DNA from: a virus
DNA length: 64,000 nucleotides
Strand: one strand, 5' to 3'
IMG/VR virus record: IMGVR_UViG_3300046517_002304
Location: 372,001-436,000 of that record
Part shown: positions 56,949 to 64,000 of the stretch, in pieces
Layout: each line of letters starts with the position of its first letter
Numbering within the stretch: position 1 is the first letter of the stretch
Notes under the pieces: generated by a model
Told to the model about the DNA's origin: nothing
Seen by the model: the letters and a program-made list of their open reading frames with translations, nothing else
Database searches by the model: none
Position numbers and translations under genes: made by a program

Positions 56949-57122
56949 TTACTTACAAATCGGAAAAGACGGCCCACAGGCACAATTTCCCGCCTTATCA
57001 CACTCGCACCGAATTTCCCAGCTTTCCGAAAAGGAAACTGACTTAGTGCAACGACAACCCGAACAACAAGCGACACAAGACGACATCAAAGCAATCAAGG
57101 TCACAAGAATCCAATTTTTCAT
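56949..57122 (-). CDS. Small Cys-rich secreted peptide or lipoprotein
   Basis: 57 aa, read directly: ATG 57120-57122, TAA 56949-56951. MKNWILVTLIALMSSC is a signal sequence with a lipobox-like end, followed by ten Cys (CCSGCRC, CECDKAGNCACG), suggesting a disulphide-rich or metal-binding periplasmic peptide. The 156 bases before it (57123-57278) hold no clear gene; a frame ending SRKRHRGTKPSRRE lacks a start. Confidence 0.6.
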   Translation of the reverse strand: MKNWILVTLIALMSSCVACCSGCRCTKSVSFSESWEIRCECDKAGNCACGPSFPICK

Positions 57123-57278
57123 TTTTCAATCCTTAGTTCTAGAGTTTTCTATCCTTAGTTTGTTTTAAAACTGGCCGTACCTTTGTGCTTGAGCACTGGT
57201 TATTCCCTACGGCTAGGCTTGGTTCCCCTATGCCTCTTGCGAGACTGTTCCACTTTTGCCAGCAGCTTGTTTCTTAGT

Positions 57279-57635
57279 TCAACACTTACACTTGCCTTTG
57301 GAGCAGCAGCTTCCTTCACTCTTCGCGTAGTGGTTACCCGCCTCTCCCATCAAATCAACTTCAGACACTATTCCAACTCTGTTAAGAGTTATCGCAACGT
57401 CCTTGGGCAAGTCCACAACCGCAAAGGTCACGCGATTCTTACCGATCTTCGTATCAGCCACAAAATTGGCGATATGAAAATGTTCAGTATATTCCTTCAG
57501 GAGAAGCGGCAGTCTTTCCGCCGTAATCGCTCCGAAAGGAAATACTAACTTGCAACAAGTCAATGGAGAATAATTCTTCACTTCGCTATAAGGTGTATTT
57601 TCTACAACATTCAGCGGATTCTTGTTGTCGTTCAT
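57279..57635 (-). CDS. Hypothetical protein with Cys-rich tail
   Basis: 118 aa. An alpha/beta body, then a Cys tail CCSKGKCKC that could bind metal. A perfect promoter ends six bases before the ATG. Function unknown. Confidence 0.7.
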   Translation of the reverse strand: MNDNKNPLNVVENTPYSEVKNYSPLTCCKLVFPFGAITAERLPLLLKEYTEHFHIANFVADTKIGKNRVTFAVVDLPKDVAITLNRVGIVSEVDLMGEAGNHYAKSEGSCCSKGKCKC

Positions 57636-57641
57636 GAGTGT

Positions 57642-57669
57642 ATTATACCAATTCTTGGTTCTTTGTCAA
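57642..57669 (-). promoter_or_regulatory. Consensus sigma70 promoter, leaderless
   Basis: Minus strand TTGACA (57664-57669), 16-base spacer, TATAAT (57642-57647), then six bases to the ATG at 57635. The expected start site is at the start codon. Confidence 0.82.
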
Positions 57670-57683
57670 TGGGAAGTTTTTGC

Positions 57684-57800
57684 TTATCGTGCTAAACAAC
57701 TGCATATATGGGTACAACACCAGCCGCACAAGAAAAAGAATCCAAGAAATACCATCGCATCTGGCCAACTTGATGGTTGCTTACTGTCTGAATTAGCCAT
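57684..57800 (-). CDS. Very small membrane protein
   Basis: 38 aa, ATG 57798-57800 after TTGGAGAAAAAATT, TAA 57684-57686. Hydrophobic, Cys-rich helix (MVFLGFFFLCGWCCTHICSC). Function unknown. Confidence 0.6.
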   Translation of the reverse strand: MANSDSKQPSSWPDAMVFLGFFFLCGWCCTHICSCLAR

Positions 57801-57831
57801 AATTTTTTCTCCAAGTATTTTAGTGTAAAAT

Positions 57832-58173
57832 TTAGTCTCTTACAAGCCACACCACATACGCTGTACTGATAATAGTCGCCAATGACATTGCCATAACAGC
57901 AAGATCATCATAAACACGACCGTAAAACATACCAATCCCGCCGATTACAATAAAAATACTAGCAGCTATATGAAACCAAAACAAATCATTAGGATTTATT
58001 GCTTCTTTTTCTTTCGTCAGCAAATTATCTACGTAGTTTTCGCACTGCGGGTTCAAGCATTTGTTAGTTCTCATCCATGCGACTAAATGAAGAGAGCTTT
58101 TGCACTTCGGACAATCTCCAGAATGGCCTTCTCTTGTTACGAGAAGCAAAGGAGGCTTAGGCTTTTCAATCAT
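57832..58173 (-). CDS. Zinc-ribbon membrane protein
   Basis: 113 aa: CPKC ... CLNPQC zinc ribbon (residues about 21-45) then two transmembrane helices (about 66-84 and 89-110). Probably an inner-membrane protein with a cytoplasmic zinc domain. Overlaps the upstream gene by 8 bases. Function unknown. Confidence 0.7.
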   Translation of the reverse strand: MIEKPKPPLLLVTREGHSGDCPKCKSSLHLVAWMRTNKCLNPQCENYVDNLLTKEKEAINPNDLFWFHIAASIFIVIGGIGMFYGRVYDDLAVMAMSLATIISTAYVVWLVRD

Positions 58174-58450
58174 TATACATCCTGTCTTTCTTTAATCGTC
58201 GCTTACTTTTCTTCCACCATTTTTTAACTTTGTGCGGCGGGATACAATCAAATCGCTCAGTGCCGTCGCTATCTGTTCGCACGCAAGACATCATCCTACG
58301 GCCACATTCCGGACACGTAACTCTTACCGCTTTACCGCCATTAGGATTACGGGGACTTTTCTCAGAAATCCACTCTTGATCCCACACCCACGGATCACCC
58401 GCATTCATCCCCATCATACTAGAGTAAGAGCACATTTTGTTTTTACTCAT
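58166..58450 (-). CDS. Zinc-ribbon protein
   Basis: 94 aa with CPECGRRMMSC and a later Cys (FDCIPPHK), then a basic C-terminus (KKWWKKSKRRLKK). Likely nucleic-acid binding. GGAGCATACT precedes the ATG. Confidence 0.68.
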   Translation of the reverse strand: MSKNKMCSYSSMMGMNAGDPWVWDQEWISEKSPRNPNGGKAVRVTCPECGRRMMSCVRTDSDGTERFDCIPPHKVKKWWKKSKRRLKKDRMYND

Positions 58451-58476
58451 AGTATGCTCCTAATTTAGATTTCTGT

Positions 58477-58488
58477 ATAGATAACTAA
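58477..58488 (-). repeat. Intercistronic repeat element (variant)
   Basis: ATAGATAACTAA on the plus strand, one mismatch from the consensus. It follows the terminator of the SPFH gene and precedes the gene at 58166. Confidence 0.7.
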
Positions 58489-58533
58489 AAAATACGTTCG
58501 GCTACATGATTTACAACATCATGTAGCCGAACG
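58485..58533 (-). terminator. Rho-independent terminator
   Basis: A perfect 16-bp stem: CGTTCGGCTACATGAT (58495-58510) and ATCATGTAGCCGAACG (58518-58533) with a seven-base loop. In the minus sense it is followed by TATTTTTT. It closes the SPFH transcript. Confidence 0.9.
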
Positions 58534-58548
58534 GCTACCAGGAGTTCC

Positions 58549-59715
58549 TTACTTAACTTCCTTCGCCTTGGCAACCGGAGCCACCACATTTTCAACAGCC
58601 TTGAGGAAGCTGTCTCCAAGAGTAATCACCTGCATATTCTCAGGCAGATATCCCTTGATGTTTCCGAATGCCTGAGCCATTGACTTCGCAACTTCAATTC
58701 TGGCGTAGGTTTCAGCACCAGACGCACTGAACGCTGAAAACTTCAGCTTTTCAGATTCGGCCTGAGCCTTACCAACGGCGAGAATAGCCTGCCCCTTCAA
58801 CTCGCCCGAATCCTTTTCGGCCTGAGCAGCAAGAACCGTTCTCTTCGCTTCAGCTTCAGCAGCAAGAATTGTCTTCTGCGCTTCAGCCTTAGCAGCAAGA
58901 ATAGACTGTTCGTTGCTTGCTTCGGCAGCAAGAACCTTAACCGCCTTATCTCGCTCTGCTTCCACAACGGCCTTCTCATAGTCGGCACCAGCAACCGCCT
59001 TTGCCTTCTTCGCGTCGGCGAGCGCAGCCTTCTCTTCCTGAACAGCTCGCTTCTCACGCTGAATAGCAACCTGCCGTGCAGTAATTTCTGAGACATACGC
59101 ATTATCAAGCTTAATATGCTCGATAACAAAGTTGTCAACAAAAATACCACGCTGACGCAGCTCGCCGTCCGCACGATTCAAGTCCTTCTCAATATCCTGT
59201 TGAAGTTTAACAAGACCTTCGCCAGAATACGCCGTAATTGCGTCCATGACCGTCGCATGATTCTTCGTTACCAACAGAAGAATCGGACGAAGAACTCGCT
59301 CTTCAATGCGATGATCGTCTTCATCACGAGGCGGGCCGACCGTCTTGTGAATGTCAACTACGTGCAACGGGTCAATTCGCCACTGAACCTGCAACGAAAG
59401 ATGCATGTCCTGGCTGTCCTGACTCTGCACAAGATAGCTATCCTGCTTACGGCCCTTGTTGACTTCGCCGTCTTCCTTGTTGTTCATAACAAACACATTG
59501 ACCGACGTAGAGTAAACCTGAATTCGTTCCCACGGCAAAACGAAGTAGGTCTTCGGCGGCAGAGGATCTTTTTCCACGCCACCAAACCACGTTTCCTTCA
59601 CGCCGATTTCGTTACCCTTGATAGGTACGATATCGAACATAGCGACCATCGCCACCATGGCGAGGAAACCGCAAACTGCGGCCACGATTAACTTGATCTG
59701 AGTCTTTGACAACAT
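58549..59715 (-). CDS. SPFH/prohibitin-like membrane protein
   Basis: 388 aa from the ATG at 59715, with AAGGA seven bases before; an in-frame ATG at 59751 lacks a ribosome site. One transmembrane helix (about 9-28), an SPFH/band 7 domain (about 30-230) and a long Ala/Glu/Lys coiled coil (AEAQKTILAAEAEAKRTVLA type repeats). SPFH proteins form large membrane rings that organise microdomains or guard proteases. Base composition is richer in GC than neighbours and the transcript is closed by a strong terminator, so expression is probably high. Rare in phages. Confidence 0.9.
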   Translation of the reverse strand: MLSKTQIKLIVAAVCGFLAMVAMVAMFDIVPIKGNEIGVKETWFGGVEKDPLPPKTYFVLPWERIQVYSTSVNVFVMNNKEDGEVNKGRKQDSYLVQSQDSQDMHLSLQVQWRIDPLHVVDIHKTVGPPRDEDDHRIEERVLRPILLLVTKNHATVMDAITAYSGEGLVKLQQDIEKDLNRADGELRQRGIFVDNFVIEHIKLDNAYVSEITARQVAIQREKRAVQEEKAALADAKKAKAVAGADYEKAVVEAERDKAVKVLAAEASNEQSILAAKAEAQKTILAAEAEAKRTVLAAQAEKDSGELKGQAILAVGKAQAESEKLKFSAFSASGAETYARIEVAKSMAQAFGNIKGYLPENMQVITLGDSFLKAVENVVAPVAKAKEVK

Positions 59716-59755
59716 CTTTGCTTCCTTTTTCTTAGAGAAATTTTTCGGCATTATT

Positions 59756-60229
59756 TTACTTTATTTCCGCAAGCAGTTCGTCTAAACTTACTGCTGTCTT
59801 AAGCCCTAGCTCTGATGCTTTGTTAAAAAATAATTCTGCCGTCTCATAATCGCCCATATTTGACCAAGCTAGTCCTTTAGCAAACATTAGCTTGGCGAAC
59901 GGAACGTGTACCGCAACCTCTCTTAACTTCTCTAATACTTTAATCCAATCAAGTCCCAACCATGCGGCTTGTAATTCTTCCTTAACAGTAAGAATATGAC
60001 CAGTAAGCGGATAGGGAGTAGCCTTGACATCCTGTAGATTATACAAGTCCTCAGAAAACCACTGTAAAAAACTAGCTTCTCTTGTATTTACATGCTCATA
60101 ATAATCATCTGACCTATCCTGTTCGGCCTGAAATTCAGGTGTATTATCTTTGCCTTCATTCGCCAAGCGATGAATGCTCTTAGTAGAACCAATCATCGCA
60201 ACAAAATACTTATTTTTTAAAAACTCCAT
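59756..60229 (-). CDS. Hypothetical protein with TPR-like end
   Basis: 157 aa, helical. The end (LAWSNMGDYETAELFFNKAS) matches the TPR consensus, so at least one TPR is present. Coupled to the membrane gene at 60229 by TAATG. Function unknown. Confidence 0.7.
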   Translation of the reverse strand: MEFLKNKYFVAMIGSTKSIHRLANEGKDNTPEFQAEQDRSDDYYEHVNTREASFLQWFSEDLYNLQDVKATPYPLTGHILTVKEELQAAWLGLDWIKVLEKLREVAVHVPFAKLMFAKGLAWSNMGDYETAELFFNKASELGLKTAVSLDELLAEIK

Positions 60230-60420
60230 TACTTGTCATCCTCAACCTTTTCTGGTTCCTTCTTCTGAAAGCATAAAAGAAGGGCATACAGAAGATACCC
60301 AACAACGCCAATGGCAAACATGGGAATCAAAACTTCAATAACAGCCTTCTTGAGAATGACCGTAAGCATAGCAACCAACAAAGTCGCCCATGCCACATGT
60401 ATCAACATTCGCCAGTTCAT
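60229..60420 (-). CDS. Small two-pass membrane protein
   Basis: 63 aa, two hydrophobic helices (about 5-25 and 29-50) and an acidic tail (EPEKVEDDK). ATGA with the small gene at 60417. Function unknown. Confidence 0.66.
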   Translation of the reverse strand: MNWRMLIHVAWATLLVAMLTVILKKAVIEVLIPMFAIGVVGYLLYALLLCFQKKEPEKVEDDK

Positions 60421-60566
60421 TGTTCTTCCTCTGAAAGAGTTTCAGTTGCCAAATTCTTGACCACAGCCACAAGTCGCCGGTGCTCTTCTCTGTCTATATG
60501 ACAGTTAAAGTAGCTGTAATCCAACGCATGTACGATAGCAGGAATGTCTTCGGGTGTCAAGACCAT
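60417..60566 (-). CDS. Small hypothetical protein
   Basis: 49 aa, ATG 60564-60566, TGA 60417-60419; overlaps both neighbours. MVLTPEDIPAIVHALDYS at the start; soluble, helical. Function unknown. Confidence 0.62.
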   Translation of the reverse strand: MVLTPEDIPAIVHALDYSYFNCHIDREEHRRLVAVVKNLATETLSEEEQ

Positions 60567-60805
60567 CACTTATCGTCGTCCTTAGATTTTTTGTCAAAAA
60601 GTTTGGTCAACCTAGACGTAGGGTATCGGTTAGGATCAGCTTCGCCGCGATCCAGCTTATATTTTTCAGTCAAATAATCGCCATATTCATCAGTCAAAAC
60701 CACCTTGGTGTCGTCGGTCAATTCAGCAGTTTTTGCTTCATTCACCATAGACTTATGACTCCCAAATACACTTGGAAACGGATATGACTTAATTTCTTTG
60801 GCCAT
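60566..60805 (-). CDS. Hypothetical protein
   Basis: 79 aa, Lys/Asp-rich, probably partly disordered (ends LFDKKSKDDDK). TTAAGGAAAAAATC precedes the ATG. Function unknown. Confidence 0.68.
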   Translation of the reverse strand: MAKEIKSYPFPSVFGSHKSMVNEAKTAELTDDTKVVLTDEYGDYLTEKYKLDRGEADPNRYPTSRLTKLFDKKSKDDDK

Positions 60806-60815
60806 GATTTTTTCC

Positions 60816-61103
60816 TTAAATTCTAGTGAGCGTGACTCTTTTCATCAACTTTTTTTTGCGTCTGTTGTGAGATATCGCACTACACGCCTTCAAAAATTGC
60901 GCGTGAATGAAAACGCCTAGTATGAAAACAATTCCTCCAGGGATATAAATAACAGGAAACAAAAGAAAAAGAAGTACTGTGCCAGAAGTCTTAAAAAATC
61001 CAAGATGTTTGTCTTTACACTCTTGATACATATCATGAGTAATAAAAATTGAAATTACATGTAATACAGCCACAACAACTAAGCAAAAATTAAGCATAGT
61101 CAT
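60816..61103 (-). CDS. Small membrane protein
   Basis: 95 aa, three hydrophobic segments and a basic C-terminus (HNRRKKKLMKRVTL). Overlaps the beta-propeller gene by 14 bases; the ATG at 61097 is an alternative. Function unknown. Confidence 0.66.
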   Translation of the reverse strand: MTMLNFCLVVVAVLHVISIFITHDMYQECKDKHLGFFKTSGTVLLFLLFPVIYIPGGIVFILGVFIHAQFLKACSAISHNRRKKKLMKRVTLTRI

Positions 61104-62484
61104 GCCAATGTTTATTTATATACAGGCTAACATCAGTGTCGTTCTGAACTACAGCAAAACAATTGCCGGATGGAGCATATGCAATTTTAGAAACTAAACC
61201 TAAGTCGTCATCAATCGATTCGTAGCCACCATTTGACCAACTGGCACTACCCAATGTTCCATCTTGATTTGCAACAATTATCTCTTTGTCTACTGGATTA
61301 AGATCAAAGCATTTAACCGGTATATTAAAATTATACACATAAATCGTATCCAAATTTCTAGGATTTAAAATTTCAATACGATATTTGCCTTTATCATCAA
61401 TTAAAACTCCTAAAACATCTTTACCAAAGGCAACTCCTAACATTCTTCGTACAGATTTATTTTTCGTCAGTGTTGATGCAATCTCCTCCCCCTTGTCAAT
61501 ATCTAAAATTGATATATCGTTATCTGGAGAAATCAAAGCCACCAATCTATTCTTCCATGACGGAATTAGGGTCTTAACGGCTGGCCCAATAGATCGGAAA
61601 ATATTACTATCTTTGATGGTACTTGCCCATCCATGTCCTTTAAAATCTTCTACATTAAACGACTTCATTTCTATAATACTCTCGCCTGTGTTCGGTTTAG
61701 GCTTATGCAATAAAATATAAGACTGAGATACATCGCCCAATAAATAAGCAGATGTATAATCATCTATTCTATGACAACCATACTGCATGCGATTAGCAAG
61801 ACTAAAGCAGCTAACATTATATCCTAAGTCATATACCCCCATTAACGAATAATCTAAAAAGGAAAAATACGATGGTAAGTTTGCCACATCAATGGAGTGC
61901 TCTTCCATTTTCTGAACTCGGTCTGGATAAATTTTTACAAAATTAATCTTATTCTCATTACTATAAGCAAAAATTTCGCCATTATTCAAAGTAAACGGAG
62001 CAAAAGCACAAATGGGAAAATCAACCCCTGTCGCCACTTCCTTACGATAATAACCATAGCCTACTCCTCCGCCTGTATCTTTTTTTTCAACTGATTCTGA
62101 AGAAGTATCTCCGTCATGCATAAGCCGCTTCTTAACAGAAAAATTATAAGGATGCGACATTCTAACAATAAACTTAGCGGCATCCGTACGATGCACTGAT
62201 GGGCAAAGAACAACACGTTTATTGCCATACTCATTATTTAATGCAATAACAGGAAGACAAGTTTTCTGACAAATAATGTCAGGCAAATCATTATCTACAG
62301 CGCAAGACGCAAGAATACAAGGAGAAAAAATACTTTCTGCCCTTGCTAAAACAGTGTCTAACGCCGGACCAATGTTGGGTATGCGAAAAATTTGATGAGG
62401 AATATTCCAAAACGACAAATCATTGGATAAGTACCCAACATCATCGCTCTCTTTATTAGTGGTTATTATAAATACGGGTTTCAC
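61090..62484 (-). CDS. Putative beta-propeller protein
   Basis: 464 aa. N-terminal 100 residues form an alpha/beta domain (VFIITTNKESDDVGYLSNDL); the rest is a series of short beta strands with recurring SPDNDISILDI, KYRIEILNPRN and NQDGTLGSASWSN, like WD40/YVTN blades. A Ser/Asp/Gly-rich linker (TSSESVEKKDTGGGVGYGY) separates the parts. Possible scaffold or ligand-binding protein. ATGA overlap with the FW gene. Confidence 0.66.
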   Translation of the reverse strand: MKPVFIITTNKESDDVGYLSNDLSFWNIPHQIFRIPNIGPALDTVLARAESIFSPCILASCAVDNDLPDIICQKTCLPVIALNNEYGNKRVVLCPSVHRTDAAKFIVRMSHPYNFSVKKRLMHDGDTSSESVEKKDTGGGVGYGYYRKEVATGVDFPICAFAPFTLNNGEIFAYSNENKINFVKIYPDRVQKMEEHSIDVANLPSYFSFLDYSLMGVYDLGYNVSCFSLANRMQYGCHRIDDYTSAYLLGDVSQSYILLHKPKPNTGESIIEMKSFNVEDFKGHGWASTIKDSNIFRSIGPAVKTLIPSWKNRLVALISPDNDISILDIDKGEEIASTLTKNKSVRRMLGVAFGKDVLGVLIDDKGKYRIEILNPRNLDTIYVYNFNIPVKCFDLNPVDKEIIVANQDGTLGSASWSNGGYESIDDDLGLVSKIAYAPSGNCFAVVQNDTDVSLYINKHWHDYA

Positions 62485-63395
62485 GGCTTCACCAACACCT
62501 TCTCGGCACTTTTGTCACAGTATACGAATGTGTTCACCCAACCGGTTTCTTCCTTGCCAACAAACTTTGTATATCCATCTAAAAATCTGGTAATATACTT
62601 GTTTGTCTGAGCGGAATAAGTATATGACCTCAATGCGTCTTTATAATTATCTTTCTTCTGATCATACAAAAGACCAGCTCTTACCAATATGGTAAACAAA
62701 GATCTCTTCAGGGTATCGGCCCTCCAAAAACCAGATGGATCAATTTCAATAATATTGTACTGATTGGTTTCGTAAAACTTGGTGAACTCTTTTAATCCAA
62801 GCTTTACTTCAAGTCTATGGATGAACCTAGCAACCCGACGAGATCTAAGACGGTAATCATTATAATTCTTAGCAGTTCCTTTGCTAATACTTACCGTACA
62901 AAAGAACATCTTTTCCGTTTTTGCATGGAATGACTTAGCAAACTCTTCTCTACAATGAAACCACTTAACCGTACTGTTTTTCTCGTTATCAAACACCCCT
63001 AAGTGCTGACCTTGCGGCTCGTAGATAGAAAAGCAACATGCCCGCATTGGGCGAACCATTGGAATAATATACTTCGCCGACAAACTATCATATGTCTTTT
63101 TAATTTCTTCATTTTCCAACGTAGTTTTTGCAAACTCGCAACATTCATCTATAATATTTTGGTAGTTGCTTCTTTTAGCATCAATTCTATCAAACTTCGT
63201 ATAGATAGGCTCCCACTTGTCGCCCTTTTGATTCAAAACTAAGTAAACTGCGGTGTCTGTAGACAAAGGTTTCTTGGCAGCAACTACAGTTAACTTTCGC
63301 GTTGTTAAAAACACCCGTCCAGGCTTTACGAAATGCATCGTAACTTTGCCGGAACAATTATCAGATTTTAATTCGCAACTTCCAAGTAATCTCAT
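62481..63395 (-). CDS. FW-GYT family protein
   Basis: 304 aa, largest of the four paralogues. IIEIDPSGFWRADTLKRSLF, LVRAGLLYDQ, DALRSYTYSAQ and ITRFLDGYTKF align with the gene at 36312. The first 120 residues form a separate beta-rich domain absent from the shorter copies at 47529 and 48013. Function unknown. Confidence 0.72.
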   Translation of the reverse strand: MRLLGSCELKSDNCSGKVTMHFVKPGRVFLTTRKLTVVAAKKPLSTDTAVYLVLNQKGDKWEPIYTKFDRIDAKRSNYQNIIDECCEFAKTTLENEEIKKTYDSLSAKYIIPMVRPMRACCFSIYEPQGQHLGVFDNEKNSTVKWFHCREEFAKSFHAKTEKMFFCTVSISKGTAKNYNDYRLRSRRVARFIHRLEVKLGLKEFTKFYETNQYNIIEIDPSGFWRADTLKRSLFTILVRAGLLYDQKKDNYKDALRSYTYSAQTNKYITRFLDGYTKFVGKEETGWVNTFVYCDKSAEKVLVKP

Positions 63396-63404
63396 GATTA
63401 TCCC

Positions 63405-64000
63405 TTAGACATCAAGGATACGAACAGTACGACCAACGTTAGTTTTAACCTGAATAACTTTATTAATATAAGCATCTTCACGACCGGCGCATAAACTGAG
63501 CACTTCGGTTCTACCTTTAGATACTTCTCTTAAAACGTCATCTAGTTCTTTTGAGAAGAGAGCCTTGTTTTCATCTAACGCTATCTTGCTACATGGAGGG
63601 TAAGATGACAAAGATACAACCTTGCAATCAGATGTGTAATAATTATCAAAATACTCCTTAACACTGACAACTGTATTGTAATATGCATTCTTTGCGTAAA
63701 CCGGGGGATTATCACGAAGCATGGCTAAGGATAAATCATCAATATTATTGTGAGTATAATTACCAGCAGGAATATTATGGGGGAAAATTTCACATCCCAG
63801 TATCATCAGTTTTTCGCCATTATTAAATATGGCCCCAGAATTAGAAACATAATGCAACTTCGGGTATTTAGCACAAACCTTGATTATACTTTGACGCATA
63901 TGGTTAAGCGTGTAAAAAGCAAAATCATTAGCCCCGAGTATAAAATAAATATGGCAAGCTGAAACGCCGTGTATGACACGCAGATAATACTCAACAGAAT
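63405..64000 (-). CDS. Metallophosphoesterase-like protein, 5' end outside window
   Basis: At least 197 aa. An ATG at 63899 exists, but the frame is open to the right edge and upstream codons read YFILGANDFAFYTLNH, which resembles the GNHD motif region of calcineurin-like phosphoesterases with Ala in place of the first metal-ligand context. Downstream, VVSLSSYPP stands where family members have a His-x-Pro-Pro. The fold match is suggestive and the metal ligands look incomplete, so it may be degenerate or misassigned. Confidence 0.55.
   Translation of the reverse strand, partial: SVEYYLRVIHGVSACHIYFILGANDFAFYTLNHMRQSIIKVCAKYPKLHYVSNSGAIFNNGEKLMILGCEIFPHNIPAGNYTHNNIDDLSLAMLRDNPPVYAKNAYYNTVVSVKEYFDNYYTSDCKVVSLSSYPPCSKIALDENKALFSKELDDVLREVSKGRTEVLSLCAGREDAYINKVIQVKTNVGRTVRILDV

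Noticed and set aside
59116-59691. 191-codon open frame on the plus strand, opposite the SPFH gene
   Set aside because: It is an antisense shadow of a GC-richer coding gene; no ribosome site or recognised motif, and the SPFH frame is certain.
1-64000. tRNA genes
   Set aside because: No cloverleaf with TTCRA and CCA-like ends was noticed in the gaps; most gaps are too small. A scan by program would be decisive.
1-64000. Alternative genetic code (stop recoding)
   Set aside because: Genes end with TAA, TAG and TGA at sensible places with overlapping starts; no in-frame stops in conserved motifs.

Overview
The window looks like the interior of a very large, AT-rich tailed-phage (jumbo or huge phage) genome, probably infecting a Gram-negative bacterium. 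The grounds are indirect. About 140 short genes are packed end to end, mostly on the minus strand, with ATGA, TAATG and GTGA stop/start overlaps. Homing-type endonucleases, a TnpB-like gene and phage-type enzymes (MazG-like, KptA, HD hydrolase, macro domain, NAD-salvage enzymes, RuvB-like and MoxR AAA+ ATPases, sigma-like factor, SPFH protein) are scattered among genes of unknown function. No capsid, terminase, tail, polymerase or tRNA gene was found, so 'phage' is an inference. The standard bacterial code is used (TAA, TAG and TGA all act as stops; some GTG and TTG starts). No gene-free stretch exceeds 300 bases.

Layout. 0-3.7 kb: small unknown and membrane proteins. 3.7-7.7 kb: NAD+ salvage cluster, a NAMPT/Namat-like transferase and a PRPP-synthetase/Adps-like kinase flanking a macro-domain protein. 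7.7-20.9 kb: small genes with a deoxyribosyltransferase-like protein, a MESH1-like HD hydrolase, a pseudopilin-like protein, a LAGLIDADG endonuclease with an AP2-like domain, a MazG-like pyrophosphatase, a cupin, KptA, an HNH endonuclease and a phosphoesterase. 20.9-31.2 kb: a nucleotidyltransferase, a very acidic protein, methionine aminopeptidase, a metalloprotease, YqeY, an HhH-GPD DNA glycosylase and a gamma-glutamylcyclotransferase-like protein. 31.25-31.51 kb: a probable structured RNA. 31.5-37.7 kb: a RuvB-like ATPase, a sigma-like factor, a Nudix hydrolase, another AAA+ ATPase and a small plus-strand island. 38.3-50.5 kb: a MoxR/Bat-type module (MoxR, DUF58, BatD/DUF4381-like, two vWA membrane proteins, a membrane-anchored helical protein) with thioredoxin, a short ribosome recycling factor and a tandem family starting MKAEV. 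50.5-54.4 kb: SprT-like protein, TnpB-like protein with a possible guide RNA at its 3' end, and an aldehyde dehydrogenase. 54.4-64 kb: zinc ribbons, a ParB-like protein, membrane proteins, an SPFH protein closed by a strong terminator, a beta-propeller-like protein and a phosphoesterase-like protein running off the right edge.

How it may work together. One theme is NAD+/ADP-ribose chemistry (Namat/Adps pair, macro domain, KptA, Nudix, NAD-dependent aldehyde dehydrogenase), which would suit a phage resisting NAD-depleting defences. A second is translation support (RRF, MAP, YqeY). A third is the MoxR/Bat module, a chaperone/vWA machine normally found in bacterial chromosomes. A 12-base intercistronic element (minus-strand sense TTAGTTATCCAT followed by AGGA) recurs at 13 gene junctions, and several near-consensus sigma70 promoters lie so close to the start codon that leaderless mRNAs are likely. 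Several gene families have expanded within the window.
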